Shown here: in pieces, positions 26,216-35,961 of the stretch | Layout of the letters: the number at the start of each line of letters is the position of its first letter | How positions within the stretch are numbered: position 1 is the stretch's first letter | Assembly (NCBI RefSeq): GCF_015461805.1 | Contig: NZ_JACVZE010000009.1 | Location: 244,828-308,827, forward strand | DNA from: Pseudomonas pisciculturae | GTDB taxonomy: Bacteria > Pseudomonadota > Gammaproteobacteria > Pseudomonadales > Pseudomonadaceae | Reading direction: 5' to 3' | DNA: 64,000 nt | The notes under the pieces: generated by a model | What the model saw: only the letters and a program-made list of their open reading frames with translations | What the model was told of the DNA's origin: nothing | Databases searched by the model: none | Translations under genes and position numbers: made by a program

Positions 26216-29134
26216 TTACTCGGCATCCAGATGCATCGGTGTCACCACCCGACCATCTTTCTCTGCCTGCCCCAGATTGGCATCAATGAAGTACACCCGG
26301 TCATCTTCCAATTGGCCTTTGTCCACCAGATAGTCCTTGATGGTACTGGCACGGTCCTGCCCCAGCTGGCGCAGCAACACATCACTGCCGCTCCAGAACT
26401 GGATGACGCCATCACGCAGCTTGGCGGTACGGTCATCGTCACTCAGGTCTTTCCACTCGGCCGGTGGTTGCTGTTTCAAGCGCGTGCGGTAAATGCCTTC
26501 CAGCAGCGGCGCCTTTTCTTTCTCCGGTACTACAAGCAATGAGGCTTGGGCAGGGACTTTGTCACCGCGGCGCTGAAGAATCTTGTAGAAGTTGTACTGG
26601 TACTCGCGCTCCAGGCGCTGGGCGGCGAGGAAGGCGCCGTCGCTGTTGGCGGCCGCTGTACCTTCAATTTCCAGGCGAAGGGTCGGGCGTTCCTTGAGTG
26701 CTTTAGCGAGCTTGTCCAAGGCCGCCTGGGCATCTTTGCTCAAGTCGCTGGAGCCGGCCGCGAACGACACATTGCCCAGGTCTTCTGAGCCACCGCCTGA
26801 AACCAGCCCGCCAAGCATCCGGAAAGGTGCCGTTGCAGCACGCACCACCAGGTTACGCAGGGTCTGCCACACAATTGGCATGACGCTAAATTGCGGATTG
26901 TTCAGGTCGCCGGTCACCGGAAGCTCGATGGAGATTTTGCCGTCGACGTCTTTAAGCAGCGCAATGGCCAGGCGAATCGGCAAGTCCACCGCGTCGGCGC
27001 TGTCTACTTTCTCACCCAGTTGCAGTTGTTCCACCACCACTTTGTTTTCGGCTTTGAGCTGGCCTTTGGTGATGACGTAGTGCAAATCAAGATTGAGCCG
27101 GCCCTTGCGGATACGGAAGCCGGCGAACTTGCCGGAGTAGGGCGTTAGCGTGGTCAACTCGACACGTTTGAAGCTGGTGGCGATATCCAGCGCGGCCATT
27201 GGGTCAAACGGGTTTACGCTGCCCTTGATGGTCACCGGCGCATAGCGGTCCACTTTGCCTTTGATATCGACGGTAGCCGGTTTGGCCTGGCGGCTGTCGA
27301 TGGTGCCGATCTGACCGTTGAGCTGTTGAATCGCCGTTGCAAAGTTAGGTGTAAGGCTGAAGTCGGCAAAGTTGGCAGAGCCGTCGTTGATTGCAATCTG
27401 CCCGATACGAATACCCAGGGGTTTTTCCTTGCTGGCCGGCTTGGCGCTCTTGTCCGCCGGTTGAGGAATCAGCAGGTCATCAACGTTGGTGGTGCGATCA
27501 TCGTTGATCATAAAGCGCGCATACGGCTGCAACAGGTTGACCTTGTCGATCGACAGGCTGTCACCGTGCTGGTAGTTCAAACCTTCGACTACTAAGCGCT
27601 GCCATTTCAGGAAGTCGCGGGTCTTGAGGGTGTCCAAGGTGTGCAGTTGGTCGACCTGCGCGCGTCCAGTGATCTGGAGCTTGAGTGGGTCAGTGCTTTT
27701 CAGGTTCACGTCAAGGTTACTGCCGAGCATGCCGCTGCGCAGTTCCAGACGAATAAACGGGCTGATATAGGACTGCGCGATCCGCAGGTCGATGTCTTGG
27801 GTCGTCACTTTCAGCTTGGCGCTGACCGGGTTCAGGTTGACCTCACCGGTCGCTGCAATTTTGCCCTGTTTGCCCACGCCGCTATCAATCTTGAGAGTGA
27901 AGGGGCTTTGGTTAAGGCTGTCGAAGTTTTGCACATCGACATTCAGCGGGCCCAGTTCCAGCGCGACCGCAGGCTTGGCCTGACGGTCCGCCAGGTGCAC
28001 TTGGTAGTTACGCAGTTGCACATCCTTGAGCAGCACTTGCCATGGCTTGCTTGGCGCGGCAGGTTGGGGTTTTGGCGAGTCGGCGGTGGCCGGTGCAGTA
28101 GCCGGCTCTGGCGCCTGGGCCGGTTTGCTCGGCTGGCTGGCGAACAGTTTCTGCCAGTCCAGTTTTCCATCGGCTTCAAGGGCGGCCCAGGTTTCGAGCT
28201 TGTTGCTGCGGATCTTGCCGACCACCACTTGCTGCTTGGCCAGGTCTACGGTGGTTTCGCTGACGTCCAGACGCTCCAGGCGTACCAACGGCCGACCGTC
28301 GGGGGCCTTGATGGCAAACGGTGCGATGCTGGCGGCAGTGTTGGTCAGGTTCAGTTCGGTTTCTTTGGCCAGGCTGAACTTGTAGTCGGTGCTGAAGTTG
28401 AGCACACCGTCTTCGAGTACCAGTGGCAGGGCATCACGTACATACGGCCACCAGGCTTTCATCTTGCCATCGGTGACTTTGAGCGTGCCTTCGGAGGTGA
28501 TCGGCACCAGGCTGAAATTGCCTTTCCAGTCGATCTGCCCACCTTCCGGGCCGGCGGCGACCAGGGTCATGTCCGCATTGTCTTCGGGCAAGGTGCTGAG
28601 ATTTTTCAGCTCGAAATCGAGTTTGTCGTAGAGGAATTCGATGGGCTCGCTGGGGCGCAAGTCTTCGAAGTGCACATAACCGCCGGCCAGCTTGATGCCG
28701 TCTATACGCAACGGGAACGGTTTGGCATTCGGGTCGGCCGGGGTGGGTTCGCTTGGCGGCAGCTTGAACAGCTGCGCCAGGTTGAGCTGGCCGGACTTGT
28801 CGAACAGCACCTCGGTCTTGGGTTGGTCGAGCTGGACGTCGGCCAAGTGCAGGGCACGGGTCCACAGGCTGTCGATCTGCAGGTTGGCATAGAGGCGCTC
28901 GAAACCCAGTTGCTCCTTGCCCGGTTCGCCGATCTTCAAGCCCCAGACGGTCAGCTCCAGGCTGAACGGGTTGAGCTCGATGCGCTCGATGCGCGCCGGC
29001 ACGCTGGCGTAATTGGCCAATTGCTGGTTCGCAATGCGAAGGGCAATGCCCGGCAGAATCAAGAAACCCAGCAAACTGTATAAAGCGAGGGCGGTCAACA
29101 AGGCGCCAGCGGCGCGGATCAATCCTTTGGGCAT
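26216..29134 (-). CDS. AsmA-like DUF748 envelope protein with OmpA-like C-terminal segment
   Basis: A 972-residue protein. It has one N-terminal membrane anchor (about residues 8-33), then a long periplasmic beta-rich body typical of DUF748/AsmA-type proteins (repeated LxLxNLxxL-like strands; a Pro/Ala-rich linker near 335-365). From about residue 790 it carries a stretch resembling an OmpA-type fold (VSFAAGSSDLSKDAQ...LDKLAKALKERPTLRLEIEG). AsmA-like proteins form inter-membrane bridges that move phospholipid toward the outer membrane; that role here is inferred from the family. The OmpA-like tail might touch peptidoglycan. It stands alone on the minus strand, 87 bp from the next gene. Confidence 0.85.
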   Translation of the reverse strand: MPKGLIRAAGALLTALALYSLLGFLILPGIALRIANQQLANYASVPARIERIELNPFSLELTVWGLKIGEPGKEQLGFERLYANLQIDSLWTRALHLADVQLDQPKTEVLFDKSGQLNLAQLFKLPPSEPTPADPNAKPFPLRIDGIKLAGGYVHFEDLRPSEPIEFLYDKLDFELKNLSTLPEDNADMTLVAAGPEGGQIDWKGNFSLVPITSEGTLKVTDGKMKAWWPYVRDALPLVLEDGVLNFSTDYKFSLAKETELNLTNTAASIAPFAIKAPDGRPLVRLERLDVSETTVDLAKQQVVVGKIRSNKLETWAALEADGKLDWQKLFASQPSKPAQAPEPATAPATADSPKPQPAAPSKPWQVLLKDVQLRNYQVHLADRQAKPAVALELGPLNVDVQNFDSLNQSPFTLKIDSGVGKQGKIAATGEVNLNPVSAKLKVTTQDIDLRIAQSYISPFIRLELRSGMLGSNLDVNLKSTDPLKLQITGRAQVDQLHTLDTLKTRDFLKWQRLVVEGLNYQHGDSLSIDKVNLLQPYARFMINDDRTTNVDDLLIPQPADKSAKPASKEKPLGIRIGQIAINDGSANFADFSLTPNFATAIQQLNGQIGTIDSRQAKPATVDIKGKVDRYAPVTIKGSVNPFDPMAALDIATSFKRVELTTLTPYSGKFAGFRIRKGRLNLDLHYVITKGQLKAENKVVVEQLQLGEKVDSADAVDLPIRLAIALLKDVDGKISIELPVTGDLNNPQFSVMPIVWQTLRNLVVRAATAPFRMLGGLVSGGGSEDLGNVSFAAGSSDLSKDAQAALDKLAKALKERPTLRLEIEGTAAANSDGAFLAAQRLEREYQYNFYKILQRRGDKVPAQASLLVVPEKEKAPLLEGIYRTRLKQQPPAEWKDLSDDDRTAKLRDGVIQFWSGSDVLLRQLGQDRASTIKDYLVDKGQLEDDRVYFIDANLGQAEKDGRVVTPMHLDAE

Positions 29135-29221
29135 GGGGCGGCGCCATCTATGTCAAACAGGAGTGCCTTTGAGTATGGCACGGGTTTTCGGTTCCGAAGA
29201 TCCAGACTCTTGGGAAACGTC

Positions 29222-30238
29222 CTACAACTGGAGTATCAGTGTTTTCAGGGGCGGTTGCTGATCTTGCGAAGGGAAATCTGCGCCAGGCGTCATGATTTGC
29301 CAATCGCGTACCGGGCGCCCGGCTTTTTCCGCGCAACGCAGCACTTGTTCGCGCCAATCCTCCATGCTGACTTTTGCCAGGTTGTTGCAGCAGATCAGTA
29401 CGCCATTGTCCGCAGTGGTCAGCAAGGCGGGTTTGAGCAGGCTTTGGTAATCACGAAGCAGGTCGACCGTGCCGAATGCGCTCTTTGCCCAAGCCGGAGG
29501 GTCTAGCAATACCAGATCGTATTGACGTTGTTCCAGGCGCGGGTAACTCGGCAGTTTTTGCCCGCGACGCTGGGTGATCGGCAGGCCGGCCAGTTGTCGA
29601 ATCGCCGGGAAGTAGTCGGACTGCACAAACTCCATGGTCGGCAAATGCGGGTTGAGCAGGCCGTTTTCGCGCCCGACTGCCAGGTTGCCCTCGGCAAAGT
29701 CCAGGTTACACACCTCACGTGCACCGCCAGCAGCGGCGCTAAGGCCTACACCGCAGGTATAGGCGAACAGGTTCAGCACGCTTTTGCCGGCGCTGTGGTT
29801 TTTGACCCAGCCACGGGTGTTGCGCAGGTCGAGGAACAGCAACGGGTCTTGCCCAGCATGTCGGCCGCGTACGCGGTAGCTCAGGCCCCATTCGTGGCCG
29901 ACCAGGTCTGCCAGCGCGGCGGGTTCGGCGCGGTACACCGTGTCTTCGCGGTCGACCCGCGAGTTGCCACGGGCACGGTCGTTGTACACCAGCAGCAATT
30001 CCAGGCCGGTGAACTGGTTGACCAGTTGATGCAGCTCCAACAGCTCTTCGGTTTGCAGTGACTGGTGAAAGCTTTGCACCAGCAGTTGCGGGCCATAACG
30101 GTCGATGGTGAGGCCACCGGCGCCCTCTTGGCTGCCGTGGAACAGTCGATAGCAATCGGTGCCCTGGGCATGCAACTCGTTGATCAGGTCTTGGCGATGA
30201 TCGAGGGCGGCGCGCAGCGCCTGATTCAAGGGAGACAT
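29222..30238 (-). CDS. Class I SAM-dependent methyltransferase (RlmI/RlmK-like)
   Basis: A 338-residue methyltransferase of the COG1092 type, whose known members (RlmI, RlmK) methylate 23S rRNA. An N-terminal PUA/EEHEE-like part (HGSQEGAGGLTIDRYG) is followed by a Rossmann domain: SAM motif I LNLFAYTCGVGLSAAAGGA, acidic motif CNLDFAEGN, and catalytic motif IV LLDPPAWAKS. It is somewhat shorter than RlmI (about 396 residues), and I cannot say which base it modifies, so no symbol is given. Confidence 0.85.
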   Translation of the reverse strand: MSPLNQALRAALDHRQDLINELHAQGTDCYRLFHGSQEGAGGLTIDRYGPQLLVQSFHQSLQTEELLELHQLVNQFTGLELLLVYNDRARGNSRVDREDTVYRAEPAALADLVGHEWGLSYRVRGRHAGQDPLLFLDLRNTRGWVKNHSAGKSVLNLFAYTCGVGLSAAAGGAREVCNLDFAEGNLAVGRENGLLNPHLPTMEFVQSDYFPAIRQLAGLPITQRRGQKLPSYPRLEQRQYDLVLLDPPAWAKSAFGTVDLLRDYQSLLKPALLTTADNGVLICCNNLAKVSMEDWREQVLRCAEKAGRPVRDWQIMTPGADFPSQDQQPPLKTLILQL

Positions 30239-30314
30239 GGAGCGCGCCTTGCTAAGTAGTAATAGGAGAATAGGGGTAATGAGGGCGCGGAGTTTAACAG
30301 CTATGGGCCGGCAG

Positions 30315-31184
30315 CTACATCAGCCCCATCCGCCGATGGGCGCGTTGTACCGAACCATTGCGCATGGCCCATCGCAACAATGGCGCACTGCGCTTGACCC
30401 CGGCGCGGATCATTTGGCGTTGCAGCGGGCTCTGGTGTTGTTCGAGCATGGCACTGGCCCACTCTGGCAGCAGGTCAATGCCCGCCTGCATCATCAAGGC
30501 GCCAAAGGGCTTGGCCATCGTGCTGGGGGAGGGGGCATTGAGCAGCAGGCGCACGACTTCGCGGCTGCGCTCGTCGCAGAGCAACTGCGGGCGGATGCGC
30601 GCGAGGTAATCCGAAATTTCCTGCCGTGAACGCGGAACATGCCGCGCGTCCAAACGTTCGGCCACCAAGGCGATTTCGCTGTAGTAACGATCCTGATCCC
30701 GACCGCTAAGGTGCGGGTTGCGATAGCGCAGGTGCGCCGCGAGAAAGTTGCTGACTTCCGCGACATGCACCCAGGTCAATAACTCCGGATCGCTGGCAGC
30801 ATAAGGCCGCCCATCCGGCGCATGGCCGACCACTTGCAGGTGGATGGTGCGCACTTTTTCGATCAGCCACTCGGCGTCGCGCCGCGAGCCGAACGTGGTG
30901 CCGGAGATGAACTGTGAGGTACGCCGCAAGCGCCCGAGCATGTCCTGGCGAAAGTTGGAATGGTCCCACACGCCCGCCAGGGCCAATGGGTGCAAGGCTT
31001 GCAGCATCAAGGCACTGATGCCGCCGATCAGCATGCTGCTGAAATCACCATGGACTTGCCAGCTCACCGAGCCCGGCCCAAAAAGGCCTGGGTCGCCCTT
31101 GGGGTTTTCCAGGTCCAGTTGGCCCAGCGATAAACCAGTCAGGCTCATCAGCTGGTGTTCGATACGGCTGCGGATAAATTCCAT
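30315..31184 (-). CDS. MpaB-type oxygenase (DUF2236)
   Basis: A 289-residue protein of the DUF2236/MpaB family, which includes the b-type heme latex-clearing protein and fungal MpaB. Visible family features are WQVHGDFSSMLIGGISALMLQALHPLALAGVWDHS, the region LRRTSQFISGTTFGS and HLQVVGHAPDG with WVHVAEVSNF, which supply the conserved His and Arg residues. The substrate of the bacterial members is mostly unknown. It lies 16 bases after acs in the same direction, so it may be the last gene of that transcript. Confidence 0.8.
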   Translation of the reverse strand: MEFIRSRIEHQLMSLTGLSLGQLDLENPKGDPGLFGPGSVSWQVHGDFSSMLIGGISALMLQALHPLALAGVWDHSNFRQDMLGRLRRTSQFISGTTFGSRRDAEWLIEKVRTIHLQVVGHAPDGRPYAASDPELLTWVHVAEVSNFLAAHLRYRNPHLSGRDQDRYYSEIALVAERLDARHVPRSRQEISDYLARIRPQLLCDERSREVVRLLLNAPSPSTMAKPFGALMMQAGIDLLPEWASAMLEQHQSPLQRQMIRAGVKRSAPLLRWAMRNGSVQRAHRRMGLM

Positions 31185-31200
31185 GGCGGCTCAGGGTTTC

Positions 31201-33138
31201 CTAGCGGTTCAGGCGTTTGTCGATCAGGCCGTCCACTACGCTTGGGTCGGCCAGGGTCGAGGTATCACCGAGGCTGTCCAATTCGTTGCAGGCGATCTTG
31301 CGCAGAATGCGCCGCATGATCTTGCCGGAACGGGTTTTGGGCAGCGCGGGCGCCCATTGGATCAGTTCCGGCTTGGCAAAGCTGCCGATTTCCTTGCTGA
31401 CCAGCTCCAACAGGTGTTTTTTCAACGCGTCGTTGGGCTCCACACCATTCATGGGCGTGACAAACGCATAAATGCCTTGGCCTTTGACGTCATGGGGGTA
31501 GCCCACCACGGCAGCTTCGGCGACCAGGTCGTGCAGCACCAGCGCGCTTTCCACTTCGGCGGTGCCGATCCGATGCCCTGAGACGTTGATCACATCGTCG
31601 ATACGCCCGGTGATCCAGTAGTCGCCGTCCTCATCGCGCCGCGCGCCGTCACCGGTGAAGTAATAGCCGGGATAGGGTTTGAAATAGGTGTCGATCATGC
31701 GTTGCGGGTCGCCGTACACGCTGCGGATCTGCCCCGGCCAGCTAGCCTTGATCGCCAGCACGCCACTGCCGGCACCGCTAATGACTTTGCCTTGCTCATC
31801 CAGCAACACAGGTTGTACGCCAAACATCGGCTGGGTGGCGCAGCCCGGCTTGATGCGCTGGGCACTGACCAGCGGGCTGAGCATGATGCCGCCGGTTTCG
31901 GTCTGCCACCAAGTGTCTACGATCGGGCAACGTTGCTCGCCCACCGCGTTGAAGTACCAATCCCAGGCTTCGGGGTTGATTGGCTCGCCGACGCTGCCCA
32001 GCAAACGCAGGCTGGCGCGGGAGGTATTTTCCAACGGGCCGTGGCCTTCGCGCATCAGGGCGCGCAGGGCGGTGGGCGCGGTGTAGAAGATATTCACCTG
32101 ATGCTTGTCGATCACCTGCCAGAAGCGCGAGCTGTCCGGATAGCTGGGTACGCCTTCGAACATCAGCGAGGTGGCACCGTTGGCCAGCGGGCCGTACACG
32201 ATGTAGCTGTGGCCTGTCACCCAGCCGACATCGGCGGTGCACCAGAACACTTCGCCATCGCGGTAGTCGAGCACGTATTTGAAGGTCATCGCCGCCTGCA
32301 GCAAATAGCCACCGGTGGTGTGCAATACGCCCTTGGGTTTGCCGGTGCTACCGGAGGTGTAGAGGATAAATAGCGGGTCTTCGGCGTCCATCGGCTCGGG
32401 TGGGCAGTCATCACTCGCAGCCTCCACGGCTGGCTGGTACTTGAGGTCGCGACCTTCGCTCCAGTTCACGCTGGCGCCGGTGCGCTCTACCACCAGCACG
32501 GTGCTGACATTCGGGCAACTGGTCAGGGCCTTATCGACATTCTGTTTAAGCGCTACCGGCTTGCCGCCGCGCACGCCTTCATCGGCGGTGATTACAGTAC
32601 GGCAGTCGGCATCGAGGATACGGTCGCGCAGGGCATCCGGCGAGAAGCCACCAAACACCACCGAATGCACCGCGCCAATGCGCGTGCAGGCCAGCATGGC
32701 GTATGCCGCTTCCGGGATCATCGGCATGTAGATGCACACGCGGTCGCCTCTTTTCACGCCACGGCTTTTCAGCACGTTGGCCAGGCGGCTGACGTTTTGA
32801 TGAAGTTGGCGGTAGGTGATGTTGTCGGACTTTGTCGGATCATCGCCCTCCCAGATGAAGGCAGGCTGATCGGCACGCTCTGCCAAGTGACGGTCGATGC
32901 AGTTGTAACTGACATTGAGCTGACCGCCGGCAAACCATTGGGCGGCGCCGGTGTTGATGTCTGAGCGGTGGACGGTGTGCCAGGGCTTGATCCAGTCGAG
33001 AAAGCGCTTGGCCTGTTCCGCCCAGAAGGTGTCAGGTTGCTCGATGGACTGGCGATAGAGGCTCTGGTAGTCCTCTTGACTGAGTTGCGCAGCCCGGCGC
33101 ACGGCATCGGCGGCAGGGAATGTGCTGATATCGAACAT
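31201..33138 (-). CDS. acs: Acetyl-CoA synthetase (AMP-forming)
   Basis: Activates acetate to acetyl-CoA through acetyl-AMP. The 645-residue enzyme has the AMP-binding P-loop LYTSGSTGKPKGVLHTTGGY, the acyl-pocket WCTADVGWVTGHSY, DTWWQTETGG and the C-terminal PKTRSGKIMRRIL, where Lys606 corresponds to the acetylation-controlled Lys609 of E. coli/Salmonella Acs. The gene at this position near pgi is the one called acsB in P. aeruginosa. Acetate use in pseudomonads is under carbon catabolite control, and the CbrAB-CrcZ system lies in the same region. Confidence 0.97.
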   Translation of the reverse strand: MFDISTFPAADAVRRAAQLSQEDYQSLYRQSIEQPDTFWAEQAKRFLDWIKPWHTVHRSDINTGAAQWFAGGQLNVSYNCIDRHLAERADQPAFIWEGDDPTKSDNITYRQLHQNVSRLANVLKSRGVKRGDRVCIYMPMIPEAAYAMLACTRIGAVHSVVFGGFSPDALRDRILDADCRTVITADEGVRGGKPVALKQNVDKALTSCPNVSTVLVVERTGASVNWSEGRDLKYQPAVEAASDDCPPEPMDAEDPLFILYTSGSTGKPKGVLHTTGGYLLQAAMTFKYVLDYRDGEVFWCTADVGWVTGHSYIVYGPLANGATSLMFEGVPSYPDSSRFWQVIDKHQVNIFYTAPTALRALMREGHGPLENTSRASLRLLGSVGEPINPEAWDWYFNAVGEQRCPIVDTWWQTETGGIMLSPLVSAQRIKPGCATQPMFGVQPVLLDEQGKVISGAGSGVLAIKASWPGQIRSVYGDPQRMIDTYFKPYPGYYFTGDGARRDEDGDYWITGRIDDVINVSGHRIGTAEVESALVLHDLVAEAAVVGYPHDVKGQGIYAFVTPMNGVEPNDALKKHLLELVSKEIGSFAKPELIQWAPALPKTRSGKIMRRILRKIACNELDSLGDTSTLADPSVVDGLIDKRLNR

Positions 33139-33200
33139 GTGCGGTCCTTATTCTTGTTTTAGGGACAAGTCATAAAGATGCACGCAGTGAGAGGAGGGTT

Positions 33201-33232
33201 CAAGGCCAACGTCCAAACGGACGTTGGCCTTG
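33201..33232. repeat. Perfect 14-bp inverted repeat between pgi and acs
   Basis: CAAGGCCAACGTCC and its exact complement flank an AAAC loop. The element lies in the 105-bp gap after the pgi stop. There is no T-run on either side, so it may be a factor-dependent terminator or a processing/stability hairpin. Confidence 0.6.
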
Positions 33233-33243
33233 AGTGACCGGCT

Positions 33244-34908
33244 TCAGCCGCGGTGACGACCGCGGAAGTAGTTGATCAGGCCCTGGGTCGACGCGTCGTC
33301 GGCCAAGGTTTCTTCGGCGCCGGTCAGGCGGTTGTACACGCCTTTGCCCAGCTCTTTGCCCAACTCCACACCCCATTGGTCGAAGGCGTTGATGCCCCAG
33401 ATCACGCTCTGCACGAACACCTTGTGCTCATACATCGCAACCAGAGCGCCCAGGCGGCGTGGGCTGATTCGCTCAACAACCAGGGTGTTGCTCGGACGGT
33501 TGCCCGGGATCACCTTATGCGGCGCCAGCTTCTGCACGTCGTCTTCGGAAATACCCTTGTCGCGCAACTCAGCTTCAGCTTCGCTGCGGGTCTTGCCGAG
33601 CATCAGCGCCTGGCTTTGGGACAGGCAGTTGGCATACAGCCACTGATGGTGGTCAGACACCGGGTTGAAACTGACGATCGGCACGATAAAGTCGGCCGGG
33701 ATCAGTTGGGTGCCCTGGTGCAGCAACTGGTGGTAAGCGTGTTGGCCGTTGCAGCCGACGCCGCCCCAGATCACCGGGCCGGTATCGGTGGACACTGGCG
33801 TACCGTCCTGGCGCACGCTCTTGCCGTTGGATTCCATGTCCAACTGCTGCAAGTGTTTGGTGATGTTACGCAGGTAGTGGTCGTACGGCAGGATCGCGTG
33901 GCTCTGCGCGCCCCAGAAGTTGCCGTACCACACGCCGAGCAGGCCCAGAAGCACCGGCATGTTCTGCTCGAACGGCGCGTTTTGGAAATGCTGGTCCATG
34001 GTGTAGGCACCAGACAGCAACTCCTTGAAGTTGGACATGCCGATGGCCAGGGCGATTGGCAAGCCGATGGCCGACCACAGCGAGTAACGCCCGCCCACCC
34101 AGTCCCACATCGGGAAGATGTTTTCTTCGCGGATACCGAACGCTACAGCTGCCGCGTTGTTGCTCGATACGGCGATAAAGTGACGATACAGCTCGGCTTC
34201 CGAGCCACCCTGGGCCAGGTACCAGGCACGTGCGGCCTGGGCGTTTTTCAGGGTTTCGAGGGTGTTGAACGATTTGGACGAGACGATAAACAGCGTGGTC
34301 TCGGCGCGCAGCTTCATCGTCAGCTCGTGGAACTCGCTGCCGTCGATGTTTGCCAGGTAGTGGCAGCGGACGCCTTTATGGGCGTAGGACAACAGCGCTT
34401 CGGACACCAGCTCAGGACCCAGGAACGAGCCACCGATGCCGATGTTCACCACGTCAGTGATCGGTTTTTCGGTGTAGCCACGCCATAGGCCGTCGTGGAT
34501 GCGGCCCACCAGGTCAGTGATCTGGTTCAGCACCTTGTGCACGTCCGGCATGATGTTCACGCCGTTCACCGACAGCTTGTCACCCACCGGGCGACGCAGG
34601 GCGGTGTGCAGCGCAGGGCGGCCTTCGGACGAGTTGACCGGCTCGCCGGCGTACAGCGAGTTGATCGCGTCTTTGAGGCCGACTTCCTTGGCCAGGCCCA
34701 CCAGCAGGTCACGGGTTTCGCTGGTGATCAGGTTTTTCGAGTAATCGAGGAAAAGTCCGCAGCTGCTCAAAGTGAATTGGGAAAAACGCTGAGGATCGGC
34801 ATTGAACGCTTCGCGCATGCTGAAATCCTGCATGGCTTGGCGGTGTTGATTGAGCGCTTGCCAGGCGGGCAGAGCGGTAACGTCATGAGGAGTGCGGTAG
34901 TACGCCAT
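33244..34908 (-). CDS. pgi: Glucose-6-phosphate isomerase
   Basis: Interconverts glucose-6-phosphate and fructose-6-phosphate; in Pseudomonas it works mainly toward glucose-6-phosphate for the Entner-Doudoroff cycle. The 554-residue protein is full length, with NIGIGGSFLGPELV, the signature DWVGGRYS (269-276) and the C-terminal FDQWGVELGK. It has its own start 201 bp after panC. Confidence 0.98.
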   Translation of the reverse strand: MAYYRTPHDVTALPAWQALNQHRQAMQDFSMREAFNADPQRFSQFTLSSCGLFLDYSKNLITSETRDLLVGLAKEVGLKDAINSLYAGEPVNSSEGRPALHTALRRPVGDKLSVNGVNIMPDVHKVLNQITDLVGRIHDGLWRGYTEKPITDVVNIGIGGSFLGPELVSEALLSYAHKGVRCHYLANIDGSEFHELTMKLRAETTLFIVSSKSFNTLETLKNAQAARAWYLAQGGSEAELYRHFIAVSSNNAAAVAFGIREENIFPMWDWVGGRYSLWSAIGLPIALAIGMSNFKELLSGAYTMDQHFQNAPFEQNMPVLLGLLGVWYGNFWGAQSHAILPYDHYLRNITKHLQQLDMESNGKSVRQDGTPVSTDTGPVIWGGVGCNGQHAYHQLLHQGTQLIPADFIVPIVSFNPVSDHHQWLYANCLSQSQALMLGKTRSEAEAELRDKGISEDDVQKLAPHKVIPGNRPSNTLVVERISPRRLGALVAMYEHKVFVQSVIWGINAFDQWGVELGKELGKGVYNRLTGAEETLADDASTQGLINYFRGRHRG

Positions 34909-35065
34909 CGCTGCGGGTTTCCTTTTATTACGGGGACTGCCTTTAGGACACTTCTAGGCCCGGAACGTCCAGTCTTTCATCGAGGATTGGGTTCCGGACA
35001 GCGCTAACCATAGCGCAGGGCGATTACATTAAACCTAGCGTGGGAATATGTCTTGGCTTTGTCTG

Positions 35066-35100
35066 CGCTGTGGCCGGTACTTTTTTATACCGGCACAGCG
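35066..35100 (-). other. Hairpin after panC
   Basis: CGCTGTG-G-CCGGTA (35066-35079) pairs with TACCGG-CACAGCG (35088-35100) with one bulged base and an A/T-rich loop. It begins ten bases after the panC stop and has no T-run on the transcribed side. The rest of the 201-bp pgi-panC gap shows nothing; no panD is present. Confidence 0.5.
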
Positions 35101-35109
35101 GGGAGGGGG

Positions 35110-35961
35110 TCAGTTGAGGTTCAGGTGCAGGTTGTCGATGAGGCGGGTGGCGCCCAAATAGGCAGCTACCAGGATCACAATGTCGCGGTCTTCGGCTGTG
35201 GCCGGGCGCAGGTGTACGCCTTGGCGCACTTCGAGATAGTCCATGCGCAGCCCGGCGGCTTCGATCTGGCGGACCTGTTCGGCACGCAGTTTGGTGAAAT
35301 CGTGGTCACCGGCTTTGATCGCGTCGCCAATCTGGCTGAGGCTGCGGTACAGCACCGGTGCGATGGCGCGTTGTTCTTCGCTGAGGTAGCCGTTACGCGA
35401 TGACAGCGCCAGGCCGTCGTCGGCACGCACAGTGGGCTCGCCGATGATCTGGATCGGCATGTTCAGGTCGTGGACCATGGCGCGGATCACAGCCAGTTGC
35501 TGGTAGTCCTTCTGGCCAAACACGGCGATGTCCGGCTGGACCATATTGAACAGCTTGCTGACCACTGTCGCCACGCCTTCAAAGTGCCCCGGACGGCTAG
35601 CGCCGCACAGCCCCTCGGACAGTTGCGCAACGCTGACGCGGGTCTGGCCGGTGGTGCCGCCTGGGTACATTTCCTCGACAGTGGGCGCGAACAGCAGGTT
35701 GCAGCCCGATTGCAGGAGTTTTTCCTGGTCGGCGGCCAGGGTGCGCGGGTATTTGTCCAAGTCTTCGCCGGCGCCAAATTGCAGCGGGTTGACGAAGATG
35801 CTGGCGACGACAAAGTCGGCTTGTTGTGCAGCCTTGGTCACGAGTGTGGCGTGGCCGCTGTGCAGGTTGCCCATGGTGGGCACGAAGCCAATGCGTTTTC
35901 CAGCGTTGCGGGCGTGGGTCACAGCGGCCCGCAGTTCACGTACGGTTTTTACGGTGTTCAT
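35110..35961 (-). CDS. panC: Pantothenate synthetase
   Basis: Joins pantoate and beta-alanine using ATP. The 283-residue protein has the nucleotidyl-transferase motif HSGH at 34-37 (PTMGNLHSGHATL), the FVNPLQFGAGED loop, GQKDYQQL and the KMSKS-like SSRNGYL. Its start overlaps the panB stop by four bases, so the two are translationally coupled. panD, which follows panC in P. aeruginosa, is absent here. Confidence 0.98.
   Translation of the reverse strand: MNTVKTVRELRAAVTHARNAGKRIGFVPTMGNLHSGHATLVTKAAQQADFVVASIFVNPLQFGAGEDLDKYPRTLAADQEKLLQSGCNLLFAPTVEEMYPGGTTGQTRVSVAQLSEGLCGASRPGHFEGVATVVSKLFNMVQPDIAVFGQKDYQQLAVIRAMVHDLNMPIQIIGEPTVRADDGLALSSRNGYLSEEQRAIAPVLYRSLSQIGDAIKAGDHDFTKLRAEQVRQIEAAGLRMDYLEVRQGVHLRPATAEDRDIVILVAAYLGATRLIDNLHLNLN

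Noticed and set aside
31184..31201. An operon for rubber or polymer degradation based on the MpaB/latex-clearing-like protein.
   Set aside because: A single DUF2236 protein next to acs is not sufficient; the family is broad and the neighbours are housekeeping genes.
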